Part shown: positions 1 to 8,031 of the stretch, one piece after another | Numbering within the stretch: the first letter of the stretch is position 1 | Layout of the letters: every line of letters begins with the position of its first letter | NCBI GenBank assembly: GCA_044221315.1 | Contig: JBGAPK010000007.1 | Location: 1 to 64,000, forward strand | Source: JAFEBO01 sp044221315 | Lineage (GTDB): Bacteria; Planctomycetota; Phycisphaerae; Phycisphaerales; UBA1924 | Direction of reading: 5' to 3' | Length of the DNA stretch: 64,000 bases | Program-made: the position numbers and the translations under genes | The notes under the pieces: generated by a model | What the model was told of the DNA's origin: nothing | The model's input: the letters and a program-made list of their open reading frames with translations, nothing else | Database searches by the model: none

Positions 1-213
1 TCCGAGGCCCTGGGCGATATGGCGATTGCACGCGTCAAACCAGATCTGCCCGCGTCGTGGCGTGTCGATGAACTGCTTCTGTATCTCGACGCCATCCCCG
101 ATCACGAAAAGCTCCACCAGCGCCTCGCCGAGGCCTGCCGCGACGCCGCACGCGAAGGACCGGCCCCGGAGCCGCGTCGGACCGCGTTCGCCGAAAATCC
201 CTTTTCGTTCTGA
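1..213 (+). CDS. C-terminal end of an unidentified protein (5'-truncated by window edge)
   Basis: The frame is open from the first base of the window and stops at 213, so this is the 3' end of a gene that starts upstream. The visible 70 residues are soluble and rich in Leu, Ala and Arg. A helical stretch (DELLLYLDAI...LHQRLAEACRDAA) precedes a Pro-rich tail ending in NPFSF. An internal ATG at 19 could be mistaken for a start, but nothing suggests initiation there. I do not recognise the family. A REP-like palindrome begins directly after the stop codon. Confidence 0.5.
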   Translation, partial: SEALGDMAIARVKPDLPASWRVDELLLYLDAIPDHEKLHQRLAEACRDAAREGPAPEPRRTAFAENPFSF

Positions 214-215
214 AC

Positions 216-252
216 TGGGAAGCCCCCTCCCAGAAAGAGGGTTGGGGTGGGC
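216..252 (+). repeat. REP-like palindromic element, copy 1
   Basis: A GAAGCCCCCTCCC arm is followed by a short loop, a weakened GAGGG arm and a G-rich TTGGGGTGGG tail. The same arrangement recurs at 2557, 11905, 20140, 34831 and 57137, and in weaker form at 27118, 32991 and 41797. This copy lies in the spacer between the partial gene and the convergent lipoprotein gene and could act as a bidirectional stem-loop. Confidence 0.55.
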
Positions 253-293
253 CGCGGACGGTTTTATGGAAAAGCGATTCGCGCGCCCCCGCT

Positions 294-563
294 TTACTGC
301 CCGTTCGCACGCCGCTGGTTCTGATCCCCGATGATCACGCCGCCCAAAGCGCCCGCCGCCGCGCCGATTGCCGCGCCCGTGCCCATGTGCCCGAACGCGC
401 TACCGATCGCCATTCCGGTCAACGCGCCCAATCCGCCGCCCGTCAGGCCGCCCTCGAGCGCGTTGTTGCAGCCCGCCCCGCTCACCGCCAGCGCGCCGGT
501 CACGACAACCGCGGCAAGGCTTGCCCTCGACGACATCCGGCGCACGCTCATTCCCCTCAACAT
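294..563 (-). CDS. Glycine-zipper lipoprotein
   Basis: This is an 89-residue envelope protein. An Arg-rich N-terminus and a hydrophobic stretch lead to a lipobox (SGAGC, Cys at about residue 32), so lipid anchoring is expected after signal peptidase II cleavage. The mature part is almost entirely Gly/Ala with repeated GxxxG spacing (GGLGALTGMAIGSAFG, GAAIGAAAGALGGVIIG), which is the glycine-zipper pattern of small outer-membrane-associated proteins. It ends in a polar DQNQRRANGQ tail. The ATG at 563 is preceded by AAAAGGAG at good spacing, and a strong sigma70-type promoter lies upstream on the same strand. The exact role is unknown; structural or membrane-stabilising functions are typical of the family. 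Confidence 0.75.
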   Translation of the reverse strand: MLRGMSVRRMSSRASLAAVVVTGALAVSGAGCNNALEGGLTGGGLGALTGMAIGSAFGHMGTGAAIGAAAGALGGVIIGDQNQRRANGQ

Positions 564-642
564 GGCTCGCTCCTTTTCAACCAGTTCCCGACCACACCAT
601 CGTTTCCCAGCCTCTCCCGGGTGTCACACGATGTTAGTCCTC

Positions 643-671
643 AATATACATACGCCCGGCACTCCGTGCAA
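643..671 (-). promoter_or_regulatory. Sigma70-type promoter of the glycine-zipper lipoprotein
   Basis: Read on the minus strand, TTGCAC is followed by a 17-base spacer and TATATT. The elements lie about 80-110 bases upstream of the ATG at 563. Hexamers and spacing fit the vegetative consensus well, in an otherwise G+C-rich region. Confidence 0.5.
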
Positions 672-714
672 GTTCCAGCCGTAAAGGGCGTTCAAACATG
701 ATGTTATAGGACCT

Positions 715-1425
715 TCAATTCGGCGTGTAGCCCCGAGGAAATTCCTCCCCGGTCTGCCGAATTGCCCGCCGGATCAACCGGTCCAGGCTCTTGAGCTCGA
801 TCTCCACGATCCCCGCCCGCGTGTCCGCGTCGCCCTCCTCGAGCAACCGATACCGCTTCTCCTTGTCCTCAACGAGCGTAAACGAGATTAGTTCAAGCAG
901 CGCCGTCGTCGGAATGTCCTCATCTCGAACGAATTCCAGCAGGGTGTCCGATTGTGCCAGCCGCTTCAGAGTTCCGTGCTCCAAGCCCTCTTCCAACTCG
1001 GTCCGCAATTTCGCCAACACCGGCGTCTCATCCTGCGAAAGCCCGATCGGCTCCAGCAACGCTTCGCGATAGAGCCTTCCCTCCGGCGCCGGCGGTTCGC
1101 TTAGCACCCTCGCGCGGCACACGCCCCGCAGAATCACGTTGTACCTGCCGTCCGCCAGTTTCTCGTGCTGCGCAATATGCCCCACGCACACCGCCGGCCG
1201 CACCGGCGGTTTCCCGTGATACTCCTGCTTCCACCGCTTGCCCTGGAAGACCGCCATCGCGATCTGGCCCGCTCCGTCCAGTGCGTCGCTCACCATCTGC
1301 CGATAACGCGGCTCAAAGATGTGCAGCGGCAATACCTGCTGCGGCAGCAGGGTCACCTGATCCAGCGGAAACAGCGGCAGAGCCCGCGAGAAGTTCACCT
1401 GGATCGTGTTGTCCTCGTTGCTCAT
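715..1425 (-). CDS. LON substrate-binding (PUA-like) domain protein
   Basis: This 236-residue protein consists of a single domain matching the N-terminal domain of Lon protease. It starts with the typical LPLFPLDQVTLLPQQVLPLHIFEPRYRQMV block (about residues 14-43). A VGHIAQHEKLADGRYNVILRGVCRARVL block follows (about 82-109). There is no AAA+ or Ser-Lys protease domain, so it is a stand-alone LON-domain protein; such proteins are thought to bind peptides or unfolded proteins, but their function is poorly defined. It begins 12 bases after the stop of the YhaM-like gene on the same strand, so the two probably share a transcript. Confidence 0.85.
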   Translation of the reverse strand: MSNEDNTIQVNFSRALPLFPLDQVTLLPQQVLPLHIFEPRYRQMVSDALDGAGQIAMAVFQGKRWKQEYHGKPPVRPAVCVGHIAQHEKLADGRYNVILRGVCRARVLSEPPAPEGRLYREALLEPIGLSQDETPVLAKLRTELEEGLEHGTLKRLAQSDTLLEFVRDEDIPTTALLELISFTLVEDKEKRYRLLEEGDADTRAGIVEIELKSLDRLIRRAIRQTGEEFPRGYTPN

Positions 1426-1437
1426 GGCGGAACCCGC

Positions 1438-2469
1438 CTACTGCTTGAGAACGTCCGGCCGGAACAGCTTCACGTTCTCGAGCGCCCACTGCTTCTCGGT
1501 GAAGTTTCCACCCATGTCGAATTCTGCCGCGCGATCCGGCCTTGCCGCGTTCATCGCGATCGTGGTCTTCGCGTCCAGGTTGTCGAGCATTGCAACGAAG
1601 ATGGCCTCCGGAGTCGCCGGGATCTTCGCCGCGCCATGCTCGGGCAGGGTGTGATGGCTCAGAATGATGTGCTGGAGCACCGTGAGCGCTCCCGGGGGCA
1701 ATCGCTGCCCCGCCTCGCGCATCATCACCTGAGCCTTGTCGTGCAGCATAATCGCCCCCTCGACGATGTGCCCGATTAGTTCGCCCCGGTCGGTGTAACT
1801 GAACACCTTGTCGTAGCTCAGTTCCCGGGTCTTGCCCAAGTCGTGCAGGAACAGCCCCATCACCACAAGATCGCGGTTGATCTTGGGATACAGCGGACAC
1901 ACCCGGTCCGCAAGGTTCAGCAGGTTCAGGGTGTGTTCGAGCAGCCCGCCCAGATACGCATGGTGCATGCTTTTGGCCGCGGGGCACTGCCGGAACGCAT
2001 CCATCAGGAATTTGTCCGCCAGGTACGTTTGCGCCAGCGCCTTCATCGCCGGATGCTCGAGCGTCCCGAGCAGTTTCGTCAATTCCGCCATCATCTCTTC
2101 CGGCGGCCGCTTCGAGCATGGAAGCAGATCTCGCAGCAATTCCGGCGTCGGTTCCACCACGTCGATGGTGTGGATGATCAGCTGCATCTCGCCCTGGTAC
2201 GCCTGCGTCTCTCCCTCGATGACCACGAACCCCTCGGTTGGCAATCGACGGAACACCGGCTCTTCGATCGACCACATCCGCGCCGGCATCTCCCCCGTCT
2301 TGTCCCCGATGATGCACCGCAGGTACGGCTTGCCCGCACGCGTCTGCCCCATCTGCGCGTTGCTGATCGAGAACGCCCCGCTCACCCGCTCCGGCGGCTC
2401 CCGGAACTCGCTGATGAACCTGCGGGGCGATGAATTTCGTTTCTGTTCGTCGAGAGTCAGTTGCGACAT
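1438..2469 (-). CDS. YhaM-like 3'-5' exoribonuclease (OB-fold + HD domain)
   Basis: The domain order fits the YhaM family. An OB-fold nucleic-acid-binding segment (about residues 30-105, with GKPYLRCIIGDKTGEMPARMW) precedes a metal-dependent HD phosphohydrolase domain. The HD domain carries HHAYLGGLLEH (about 169-179), the FLHDLGK core (His-Asp at about 209-210) and a later LSHH. YhaM enzymes trim RNA or DNA 3' ends in the cytoplasm. I chose the ATG at 2469 (343 residues) over a TTG at 2523, because homology begins after it and the longer form adds only an unconvincing leader. The gene lies just upstream of the LON-domain gene. Confidence 0.85.
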   Translation of the reverse strand: MSQLTLDEQKRNSSPRRFISEFREPPERVSGAFSISNAQMGQTRAGKPYLRCIIGDKTGEMPARMWSIEEPVFRRLPTEGFVVIEGETQAYQGEMQLIIHTIDVVEPTPELLRDLLPCSKRPPEEMMAELTKLLGTLEHPAMKALAQTYLADKFLMDAFRQCPAAKSMHHAYLGGLLEHTLNLLNLADRVCPLYPKINRDLVVMGLFLHDLGKTRELSYDKVFSYTDRGELIGHIVEGAIMLHDKAQVMMREAGQRLPPGALTVLQHIILSHHTLPEHGAAKIPATPEAIFVAMLDNLDAKTTIAMNAARPDRAAEFDMGGNFTEKQWALENVKLFRPDVLKQ

Positions 2470-2556
2470 GAAGGTACTCAAAGAGGTCCGCGAGGCGCCG
2501 GACACATTCCCGGCCAAGATCAATGCTATCGGGGCAGACTCCGCGCGCCTTTTTAC

Positions 2557-2593
2557 GAAGCCCCCTCCCTGTGGGAGGGGTTTGGGGGCGGAT
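2557..2593 (+). repeat. REP-like palindromic element, copy 2
   Basis: GAAGCCCCCTCCCT, a GT loop and GGGAGGGG form a stem, followed by the G-rich TTTGGGGG tail. It lies in the roughly 250-base spacer between the YhaM-like gene (starting at 2469) and the end of the zinc-ribbon membrane protein gene (2727). I see no other element in that spacer. Confidence 0.6.
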
Positions 2594-2726
2594 TATCGAC
2601 GCCCGCACCGAACGCGGTCTTTACAGTGGCCACCACGCCCTTCCACGCTTTTGTTTTCTGCACGAGGCGCCCTGTGGGCGTCCGCTCCTCCGCCCGTCGG
2701 GCCGCACGCCGATCTCCGGCGCACAC

Positions 2727-3818
2727 TCATGGCGTTGGGTTGCTCACGTCGCCAACCCTCCACACCGCGCGACACTCCCCGCACTTCCTCATTTCTCCAT
2801 CCCCCTCGATCACCTCCCCGCACGCCGGGCACAGTCCTTTCGCCTTCAGCAACTCCGCCCGCTTCGCCCCGCCGCGACCTATGTCGCTCCGCAGGATTGC
2901 GACCGATCCGATCAGCCACATCACCAGCCCGATCGCCTCGAGGCCCTGCATCATCCCCATGGCCGAGAGCGGCCGCCTCGAAAACTCCACCACGATCCCG
3001 ATCGTCATCGGCAGCACGAGCGACGCGACCAGGAGCCGCTTCCACAACCCGCGAAATCGAAGCAACCTGACACACCCGTCAAGCCTCGAACGATGCTCTC
3101 CCGTCGCGTGCTTCCGCAAGACCAGCAAATCCATGAATCGCGCGAGTGACACCGGCCTTCCTTCATCATCCCTGAACGCCATTGAGTTGTACAACACGCC
3201 CTGCGCTCGGATCACCGCGTGCAGGCTCGGCGTCTCCCTCGCCGCGTGCGTTTCATCGTTGTCGACGTGATGAATCCGGTCACGCTTCCACTCCGCGCCG
3301 CACTCGGGGCATCGCACCAGTTCTCCGCTCTCGGGCCGATGCGCCCCCACCACCCCGACCACGCCCGCAAGGTTGTACGCGCAGCAAGGGCAAACGCCCT
3401 CGTCGAGGCACGCGTCCGCCACTTCTCCAGCACGCGGCGACAATCTGCGAAAATCGCGACGCATCCAGAGTGAATTCAGCGGAATCAGGAAAAGCGCGAT
3501 CCCGCCCCCGATCCAGGCCGGCGCCAGCCCGGCGCGCCCCGTCCACGTCATCAGGAACGGCATCAACACGCACAAGGGCAGCACCAGGATGATCACCCGC
3601 GTCACGATCCGCCGGAAGCTGAAGAGGTCGGCGTACACCAACTGCGCCCTGTCTCGCATCCGGTTCAAACGCGCGGTCCCAGTCGGCAAAGCTCGCGCCG
3701 GCAACAATGCCCGCTCGGCGCCGGCGTCGTCGCGTATCGGAAGCTGCCACGCTCCGATGGTTCCCGAATGCCTCTGGATCCAGTCGTTCAATCCGGCTCC
3801 TTGACGAAACTTCTTCAT
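2727..3818 (-). CDS. Membrane protein with two zinc ribbons
   Basis: The ATG at 3818 gives 363 residues; a TTG five codons upstream is an alternative start. Four hydrophobic segments are visible: two adjacent ones near residues 71-91 and 99-118, and two near 262-278 and 294-309. Between the pairs is a CPCCAYNLAG...RCPECGAEW zinc ribbon (Cys at about 143, 146, 170 and 173). A second ribbon, CPAC...CGEC (about 330, 333, 346, 349), closes the protein. The CPxCxYNLAG ribbon is shared with the protein at 40106-40642. I do not recognise a defined family. The ribbons probably bind zinc on the cytoplasmic side. Confidence 0.7.
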   Translation of the reverse strand: MKKFRQGAGLNDWIQRHSGTIGAWQLPIRDDAGAERALLPARALPTGTARLNRMRDRAQLVYADLFSFRRIVTRVIILVLPLCVLMPFLMTWTGRAGLAPAWIGGGIALFLIPLNSLWMRRDFRRLSPRAGEVADACLDEGVCPCCAYNLAGVVGVVGAHRPESGELVRCPECGAEWKRDRIHHVDNDETHAARETPSLHAVIRAQGVLYNSMAFRDDEGRPVSLARFMDLLVLRKHATGEHRSRLDGCVRLLRFRGLWKRLLVASLVLPMTIGIVVEFSRRPLSAMGMMQGLEAIGLVMWLIGSVAILRSDIGRGGAKRAELLKAKGLCPACGEVIEGDGEMRKCGECRAVWRVGDVSNPTP

Positions 3819-3857
3819 CGCCCGGGCATCCAAGTTGCGTCACTTGAAAGGTTTTTC

Positions 3858-4466
3858 GTGATCGAATCCAGACTCCTGAAATCTGTCTTTGAGCGGGCCC
3901 TGCCGTACCGTGCCTACCTGGCAACCGGCGCACCGCACCACCAGCAGAACTGGAATACATTCGACGCCCACAGCCGCGCCGACGCCCCGCTCACCGACAC
4001 CCAGCGCGCCCTGCTCGCCTCCTTCACTCGCCGCATCAACATCCTCGTCCTCAGCGGCATCTGGTGCGGCGACTGCGTTCAGCAGTGCCCGCTACTTGCA
4101 CAGCTTGCCGAGTGCAACCCCGCAACCGGCCCGACACCCACCACCGGCTCCATCGACCTCCGCTTCATCGACCGGGACGACGCCGCCGACCTCTCCGAAT
4201 ACCTCATGATTTGTGCCGGCAGGCGCGTGCCCGTCGTGCTCTTCATGAACGAGGACCTTGACTTCGTCGCCCTCGCCGGCGACCGCACCCTGACCCGCTA
4301 CCGAGCCCTCGCGTCCCGAAAGCTCGGACCCTCGTGCCCCCTCCCCGGGGCCCCCCTCCCAGCCGATGAGATCGCCGCCACCCGCCAGGACTGGCTGGAC
4401 GAGTTCGAGCGGGTGCACCTGCTCCTCCGCCTGAGCCCCATGCTCCGTCATCGTCATGGCGATTAA
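3858..4466 (+). CDS. Thioredoxin-fold protein with WCGDC active site
   Basis: A central thioredoxin core shows INILVLSGIWCGDCVQQC, with CxxC at residues 70 and 73 and a further Cys at 77. RRVPVVLFM follows with the expected cis-Pro near residue 125. The dipeptide between the cysteines (GD) differs from thioredoxin itself (GP) and matches the WCGDC class of thioredoxin-like proteins. No signal peptide or membrane segment is seen, so a cytoplasmic dithiol role is likely (inference). The GTG at 3858 (202 residues), preceded by TGAAAGG, is preferred over the open frame further upstream, which overlaps the divergent zinc-ribbon gene. Confidence 0.75.
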   Translation: MIESRLLKSVFERALPYRAYLATGAPHHQQNWNTFDAHSRADAPLTDTQRALLASFTRRINILVLSGIWCGDCVQQCPLLAQLAECNPATGPTPTTGSIDLRFIDRDDAADLSEYLMICAGRRVPVVLFMNEDLDFVALAGDRTLTRYRALASRKLGPSCPLPGAPLPADEIAATRQDWLDEFERVHLLLRLSPMLRHRHGD

Positions 4467-4553
4467 GAAAATACTATTACAAAAACCGAATACCCCGTCG
4501 GAAGACCACCCCGAGCGCATCCGGTTTGGCTGTGGGCGGTCTCAGGGTGTCTC

Positions 4554-4597
4554 GGAAAGCGGCGAATCAGCCGTCTCCCGCGTCATCCGCAGGAGGT
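4554..4597 (+). promoter_or_regulatory. Candidate ECF-type promoter and strong Shine-Dalgarno of the sigma factor
   Basis: GGAA at 4554-4557, a 15-base spacer and GTCTC at 4573-4577 resemble the -35 and -10 elements used by many ECF sigma factors. An AGGAGGT ribosome-binding site (4591-4597) lies five bases before the GTG at 4603. This would leave a very short 5' leader. It would fit autoregulation by the encoded sigma factor, but that is inference. Confidence 0.35.
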
Positions 4598-4602
4598 AGC
4601 CA

Positions 4603-5361
4603 GTGCGGGAGGAACTAATTGTCTTGCGCCGCGTCCAACCACGCGAGGCCGGTCTCCATTTCAACGCAACCATGGAACCGCGCCGCGGTATGCTCAGTAC
4701 CGGTTCGGGGCGCAGACGAATGCAAAAAGGGCAGGAGCTCGAACTGGTACGGCGTGCTTCCCGCGGCGATCTTTCCGCCGCGGAGTTGCTGATTCGCCGT
4801 CATCAGGCCGGCGTCCACGCGTACATCTACCGGATGTGTGGCCGCTGGGATGTCGCCGAAGATGTCACCCAGGAAGCCTTCCTCCGCGTGCTCTCCAGCC
4901 TTCACAATTTCGACGAGACCTACCGCTTCTCGACGTGGCTCTTCACGATCGCCCGGCGCGTCTGGCTCAACATCTGTGAGAAGAAGAAACCCGCCAGCGC
5001 CGGTGACGCCAGCGACGCCTGGGCCGCCCGACGCGACGACCCTACCCGCTCCACCTCACGCGATCAGGAACAGCGCGGCCTCGCCCACGATGCGCTCCAG
5101 AGCGCCCTCCTGCTCCTCTCCCCCGAGCAGCGTGAGGCCCTGGTCCTCTTCCATCAGCTCGACTGGCCCATCCGCCTCATCGCCGATCACATGGCGCTCC
5201 CCGAGGGCACCGTCAAGAGCCACCTCCACCGAGGCCGCCAGCGCATGCGCGTCGAACTCGTCCGAGGCGTCAACGGCGTTGTCGCACTCGAAGAACCCGC
5301 CGGGTCCATCCCGCTTTTCGCCCGCCAGGCCGTGGCCCTCAGCCCGGAGAACGAGCGGTGA
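4603..5361 (+). CDS. ECF-family RNA polymerase sigma factor
   Basis: Region 2 is clear at about residues 55-120, with RRHQAGVHAYIYRMCGRWDVAEDVTQEAFLRV and YRFSTWLFTIARR. Region 4 is at about 165-220, with LSPEQREALVLFHQLDWPIRLIADHMALPEGTVKSHLHRGRQRMR. The near-perfect AGGAGGT before the GTG at 4603 supports a 252-residue product with an unusual basic extension of about 40 residues. ATG codons at 4672, 4690 and 4720 are alternatives, and the conserved part begins near 4720. The stop overlaps the start of the downstream anti-sigma gene (GTGA), so the pair is translationally coupled. Confidence 0.85.
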   Translation: MREELIVLRRVQPREAGLHFNATMEPRRGMLSTGSGRRRMQKGQELELVRRASRGDLSAAELLIRRHQAGVHAYIYRMCGRWDVAEDVTQEAFLRVLSSLHNFDETYRFSTWLFTIARRVWLNICEKKKPASAGDASDAWAARRDDPTRSTSRDQEQRGLAHDALQSALLLLSPEQREALVLFHQLDWPIRLIADHMALPEGTVKSHLHRGRQRMRVELVRGVNGVVALEEPAGSIPLFARQAVALSPENER

Positions 5362-6194
5362 ACGAGCGCACCTCCAACCTTGACCTGCACGCCCGCCGGC
5401 TTGAGGGCCGCCGGCTCATGCAGGCCGTTCTGGATGGAGAGGCCTCCAGCAGCACTCCCCGCTTCCGCCAGCTTGTCGAGTCCGACCCGATGCTCCGCGA
5501 AGAGTTTCAGACCTATCGGGAGCTCGGCTCGATCCTCCGTCAAATGCCGGGCTCGCCCGATGTGACCGCAAACGTCTTGAGCGCACTCAACTCGCGCCCG
5601 GTTTTCCTCCCGCAGCAGCCGCGCCGCTCGAAATTTTCACCCAAGTCCGCCGTCGCATTGGCCGCATGCCTTGCGCTCAGCGGCGCGGTGCTCTGGCTGA
5701 GCTTTTTCGAACTCGAACCCGCGCGTTCCCGCACACTCCGCGCCGCGCTGCAGCGCCATACCGACGTCGTAGGCGACGCTCGCGAGGTCATCCGCTCCAC
5801 CACCGGCACAAACTACGCCAGCCTCTCCCGCCCCGGCGCCCTCGTCATCAGCCCCGCGAGCGAGACCGGCCAGATCCCCGATCTTGAGCAGTTGTCACGC
5901 GTCGCCACCGTCGACGACGCCGACCCGCGCCTCACCGCCGCTCAGATGGCGGCAGACTCCAAGCTCCTCATCGGACGCGCCGGCCTCAGCGTCATCAACC
6001 CCGGCCCCGCCACGTCAGCCTCCGGGCCGCGCAAAGCAATGGTCGCCTGGAGTTCCCTCCCCGATGCTGAATATTCCGGCGGCCGCTCCCGGCGAAGCGA
6101 TTCCTTCCGTGTCGCCGCGGTTGCCACAGGCTGGTACGACCGGGAGGGCGCGTATGTGCCCTTGACCGGCGTCGGGATCCCAAATCCAAAGTAA
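5358..6194 (+). CDS. Membrane-anchored anti-sigma factor (partner of 4603-5361)
   Basis: The 278-residue protein begins at GTG 5358, overlapping the sigma stop codon. Its N-terminal 90 residues (RRLMQAVLDGEASSSTPRFRQLVESDPMLREEFQTYRELGSILR) resemble the cytoplasmic sigma-binding part of RseA-like anti-sigma factors, where a D-G-E/L-x-x-x-E motif contacts the sigma factor. A single transmembrane helix follows at about 98-117. The remaining 160 residues would lie outside the membrane and match no domain I recognise. There is no HxxxCxxC zinc motif. The role as sequestering partner is inferred from architecture and coupling. Confidence 0.75.
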   Translation: MNERTSNLDLHARRLEGRRLMQAVLDGEASSSTPRFRQLVESDPMLREEFQTYRELGSILRQMPGSPDVTANVLSALNSRPVFLPQQPRRSKFSPKSAVALAACLALSGAVLWLSFFELEPARSRTLRAALQRHTDVVGDAREVIRSTTGTNYASLSRPGALVISPASETGQIPDLEQLSRVATVDDADPRLTAAQMAADSKLLIGRAGLSVINPGPATSASGPRKAMVAWSSLPDAEYSGGRSRRSDSFRVAAVATGWYDREGAYVPLTGVGIPNPK

Positions 6195-6290
6195 TCGATC
6201 CCGGGTGGCGCTGTGTAGGCTACTCCCGAAACCTTCACGCATAGGGTGACCGGGCGCCCCTCGATTCCAGCTTCACAACGCGGTTTTTCT

Positions 6291-6377
6291 TCACCCGACC
6301 GCTGAACTGGCCCTCACCGCTGCTTCCGGCCCGGTCATCAACAAATCCGACGCGTTCTTCACACGCCGTGCTGTCAT
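6291..6377 (-). CDS. Possible 28-residue small ORF
   Basis: On the minus strand an unusually good AAGGAGG lies five bases before an ATG at 6377, which opens a 28-codon frame (MTARRVKNASDLLMTGPEAA...). It sits in the 286-base spacer between the anti-sigma gene and the secreted repeat protein (6195-6480), which otherwise shows nothing but the hairpin at 6449-6469. No homology is recognised. The main argument is the ribosome-binding site, which may be a chance match. Confidence 0.22.
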   Translation of the reverse strand: MTARRVKNASDLLMTGPEAAVRASSAVG

Positions 6378-6448
6378 TTCGCCTCCTTTCCACTAGGCTG
6401 AATGTCTGTCGCGATCTTGGGGTGAATGCCGCCATCACGGCAGGCAAT

Positions 6449-6469
6449 TCGGGGCAGGCCTCTGCCCGA
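6449..6469 (+). promoter_or_regulatory. Leader hairpin before the secreted repeat protein
   Basis: TCGG(G)GCAG, GCCT and CTGCCCGA form an eight-pair stem with one bulged base. It ends directly before the GAAGGGGAG ribosome-binding site of the gene starting at 6481. It could influence access to that site; no T-run follows, so it is not an obvious terminator. Confidence 0.35.
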
Positions 6470-6480
6470 GAAGGGGAGTC

Positions 6481-7731
6481 ATGAGCACATTTCGCATCCC
6501 ACAGCCAAGCACGATTGCCGCAGTTGTCGCCTCGGCCTGCCTCGCCACGCCTCCCGTCGCCCACTCCCAATGGACCGTCACCAACCTGCATCCGACGGGG
6601 GCCGTTTCTTCCCGAGCCAACGGCGGCAGCGGCAACCAGCAGGTCGGCTACGCCCAGATGGGCCCCACCGTCGGTCACATTCGCGCGGGCAAATGGAATG
6701 GGTCCGCCGCATCATGGGCGAATCTCCATCCCGCCGGAACCGTGTACTCGATTGGTTACGCCGGAGATGGAGCAAATCAGGCTGGTGAGGTGTACACCGA
6801 CGGTTTCCCGCGTGCCAGCATCTGGAGCGGCACCGCCGGGTCGTGGGTCAACCTGCACCCGGCCGGGCCGTACAACTCCAGCGTCTTCAGCGCCGGAAGC
6901 GGGCAGCAGGTGGGAGCTACCTCCGAGGGTTACTACAGCGCAGCGCTCTGGAGCGGCACCGCCGCATCATGGGTCAATCTGAATCCGCCTCCCAATCCCA
7001 TCACCGGGTACGTCCATTCATCAGTCGCGTATGGCGTGAAGGGGGGCAAGCAAGTGGGCTACGTCGTCGCCGACGGAGGCGTCCAGAGCGCTGCCCTCTG
7101 GAACGGCGCCGCGGCCGGATGGGTGAACCTGCACCCGGCTGGAAACATCTCTTCGATCGCCTACGGCATCGATGGATCACACCAGGTCGGATACGTTCGG
7201 GTGCCGGATACCTCCAGCCATGCCGCCCTCTGGAGTGGGAGCGCCGCATCGTGGATCGATCTGCACCCGCCGGGCGCCACCAACTCGTTTGCCGCCGGCG
7301 TTTCGGGCACGATGCAGGTCGGCTACACCGTCTTTGAGGGAATCAAACACGCCAGCCTCTGGTCCGGCAGCGCCGCCTCGTGGGTCGATCTTTCCGCATT
7401 TCTTCCCGCGGGCTTCTATCAATCCGAGGCCACCGCCATCTGGACCGACGGCGCCACGACCTACATCTCCGGCTATGGAGTCAACAGCAATCACCAGCGC
7501 GAGGAGGCGCTCTTCTGGTCCGACCACCCCCCGTGCAAGGGCGATCTCAACGGCGACGGGCTTGTGGACGACGCCGACTTCTCGAAGTTCGCCGTCGCCT
7601 ACAACATCCTCGACTGCACCGACCCGGCGATGCCTCCCGGGTGCCCCTCCGATCTCAATGGCGATGGCGTTGTGGACGACGCTGATTTCAGCGTGTTCGT
7701 CGTCGCGTACAACGCGCTGGTCTGCCCATAA
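6481..7731 (+). CDS. Secreted HAF-like repeat protein with dockerin-like tail
   Basis: The 416-residue protein has an N-terminal signal peptide (about residues 1-29, ending VAHSQ). Seven repeats of roughly 43 residues follow. Each has a QVGY core and an ALWSGSAASWVNLHPAG edge, resembling extracellular HAF repeats, and seven copies would suit a beta-propeller (inference). The last 60 residues carry two Ca-binding-like loops, DLNGDGLVDDADFS and DLNGDGVVDDADFS, each followed by an AYNxL segment. There are Cys pairs (LDC...GCP), and the chain ends in CP. The same tail ends the protein at 17378-19144 and a remnant of it is seen at 29043. The tail is probably a structural or attachment module. The ATG has a GAAGGGGAG ribosome-binding site. 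Confidence 0.75.
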   Translation: MSTFRIPQPSTIAAVVASACLATPPVAHSQWTVTNLHPTGAVSSRANGGSGNQQVGYAQMGPTVGHIRAGKWNGSAASWANLHPAGTVYSIGYAGDGANQAGEVYTDGFPRASIWSGTAGSWVNLHPAGPYNSSVFSAGSGQQVGATSEGYYSAALWSGTAASWVNLNPPPNPITGYVHSSVAYGVKGGKQVGYVVADGGVQSAALWNGAAAGWVNLHPAGNISSIAYGIDGSHQVGYVRVPDTSSHAALWSGSAASWIDLHPPGATNSFAAGVSGTMQVGYTVFEGIKHASLWSGSAASWVDLSAFLPAGFYQSEATAIWTDGATTYISGYGVNSNHQREEALFWSDHPPCKGDLNGDGLVDDADFSKFAVAYNILDCTDPAMPPGCPSDLNGDGVVDDADFSVFVVAYNALVCP

Positions 7732-7858
7732 CCGGCTGGCTTTGAGGAGTGCGCACTAGTCCGTGCGACCCTCCCACCGAAGAGCATTGCCGCGGCGAAA
7801 TCCGCGCCACAATCGCCACATGTGATAACGGTCCCCGGAAGTCCGATTCCGGCTCTTA

Positions 7859-7898
7859 TCTGCTGCTCTGCCAATCTGCTGCTCTGCCGCTCTAACAT
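7859..7898 (+). repeat. CTG/GCTCT-rich dispersed repeat, copy 1
   Basis: TCTGCTGCTCTGCC and AATCTGCTGCTCTGCCGCTCT form a short degenerate tandem array in the 300-base spacer between the repeat-protein gene and typA. Related arrays lie directly before the start codons at 14751 and 19495, inside the end of the ORF upstream of ileS (20511), and inverted near tRNA-Pro (57093). Nothing else is evident in 7732-8031. Confidence 0.55.
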
Positions 7899-8031
7899 CC
7901 CTCCTAGAATGCCTCTGTTCGGGCATTCCCGGGCCCGTTCCCTTTTCGTAAACCCTTGCAAATGACGGGGTTGGAAGATCCAGCCGCGCCCGGAGTCATT
8001 CACCATCCTTCTCGAAGCCCCCCGCGCCACC

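Noticed and set aside
6481..7731. CRISPR-like array suggested by repeated DNA units
   Set aside because: The regular units of about 130 bases are protein-coding repeats in a continuous frame with varying lengths, not short repeats with spacers.
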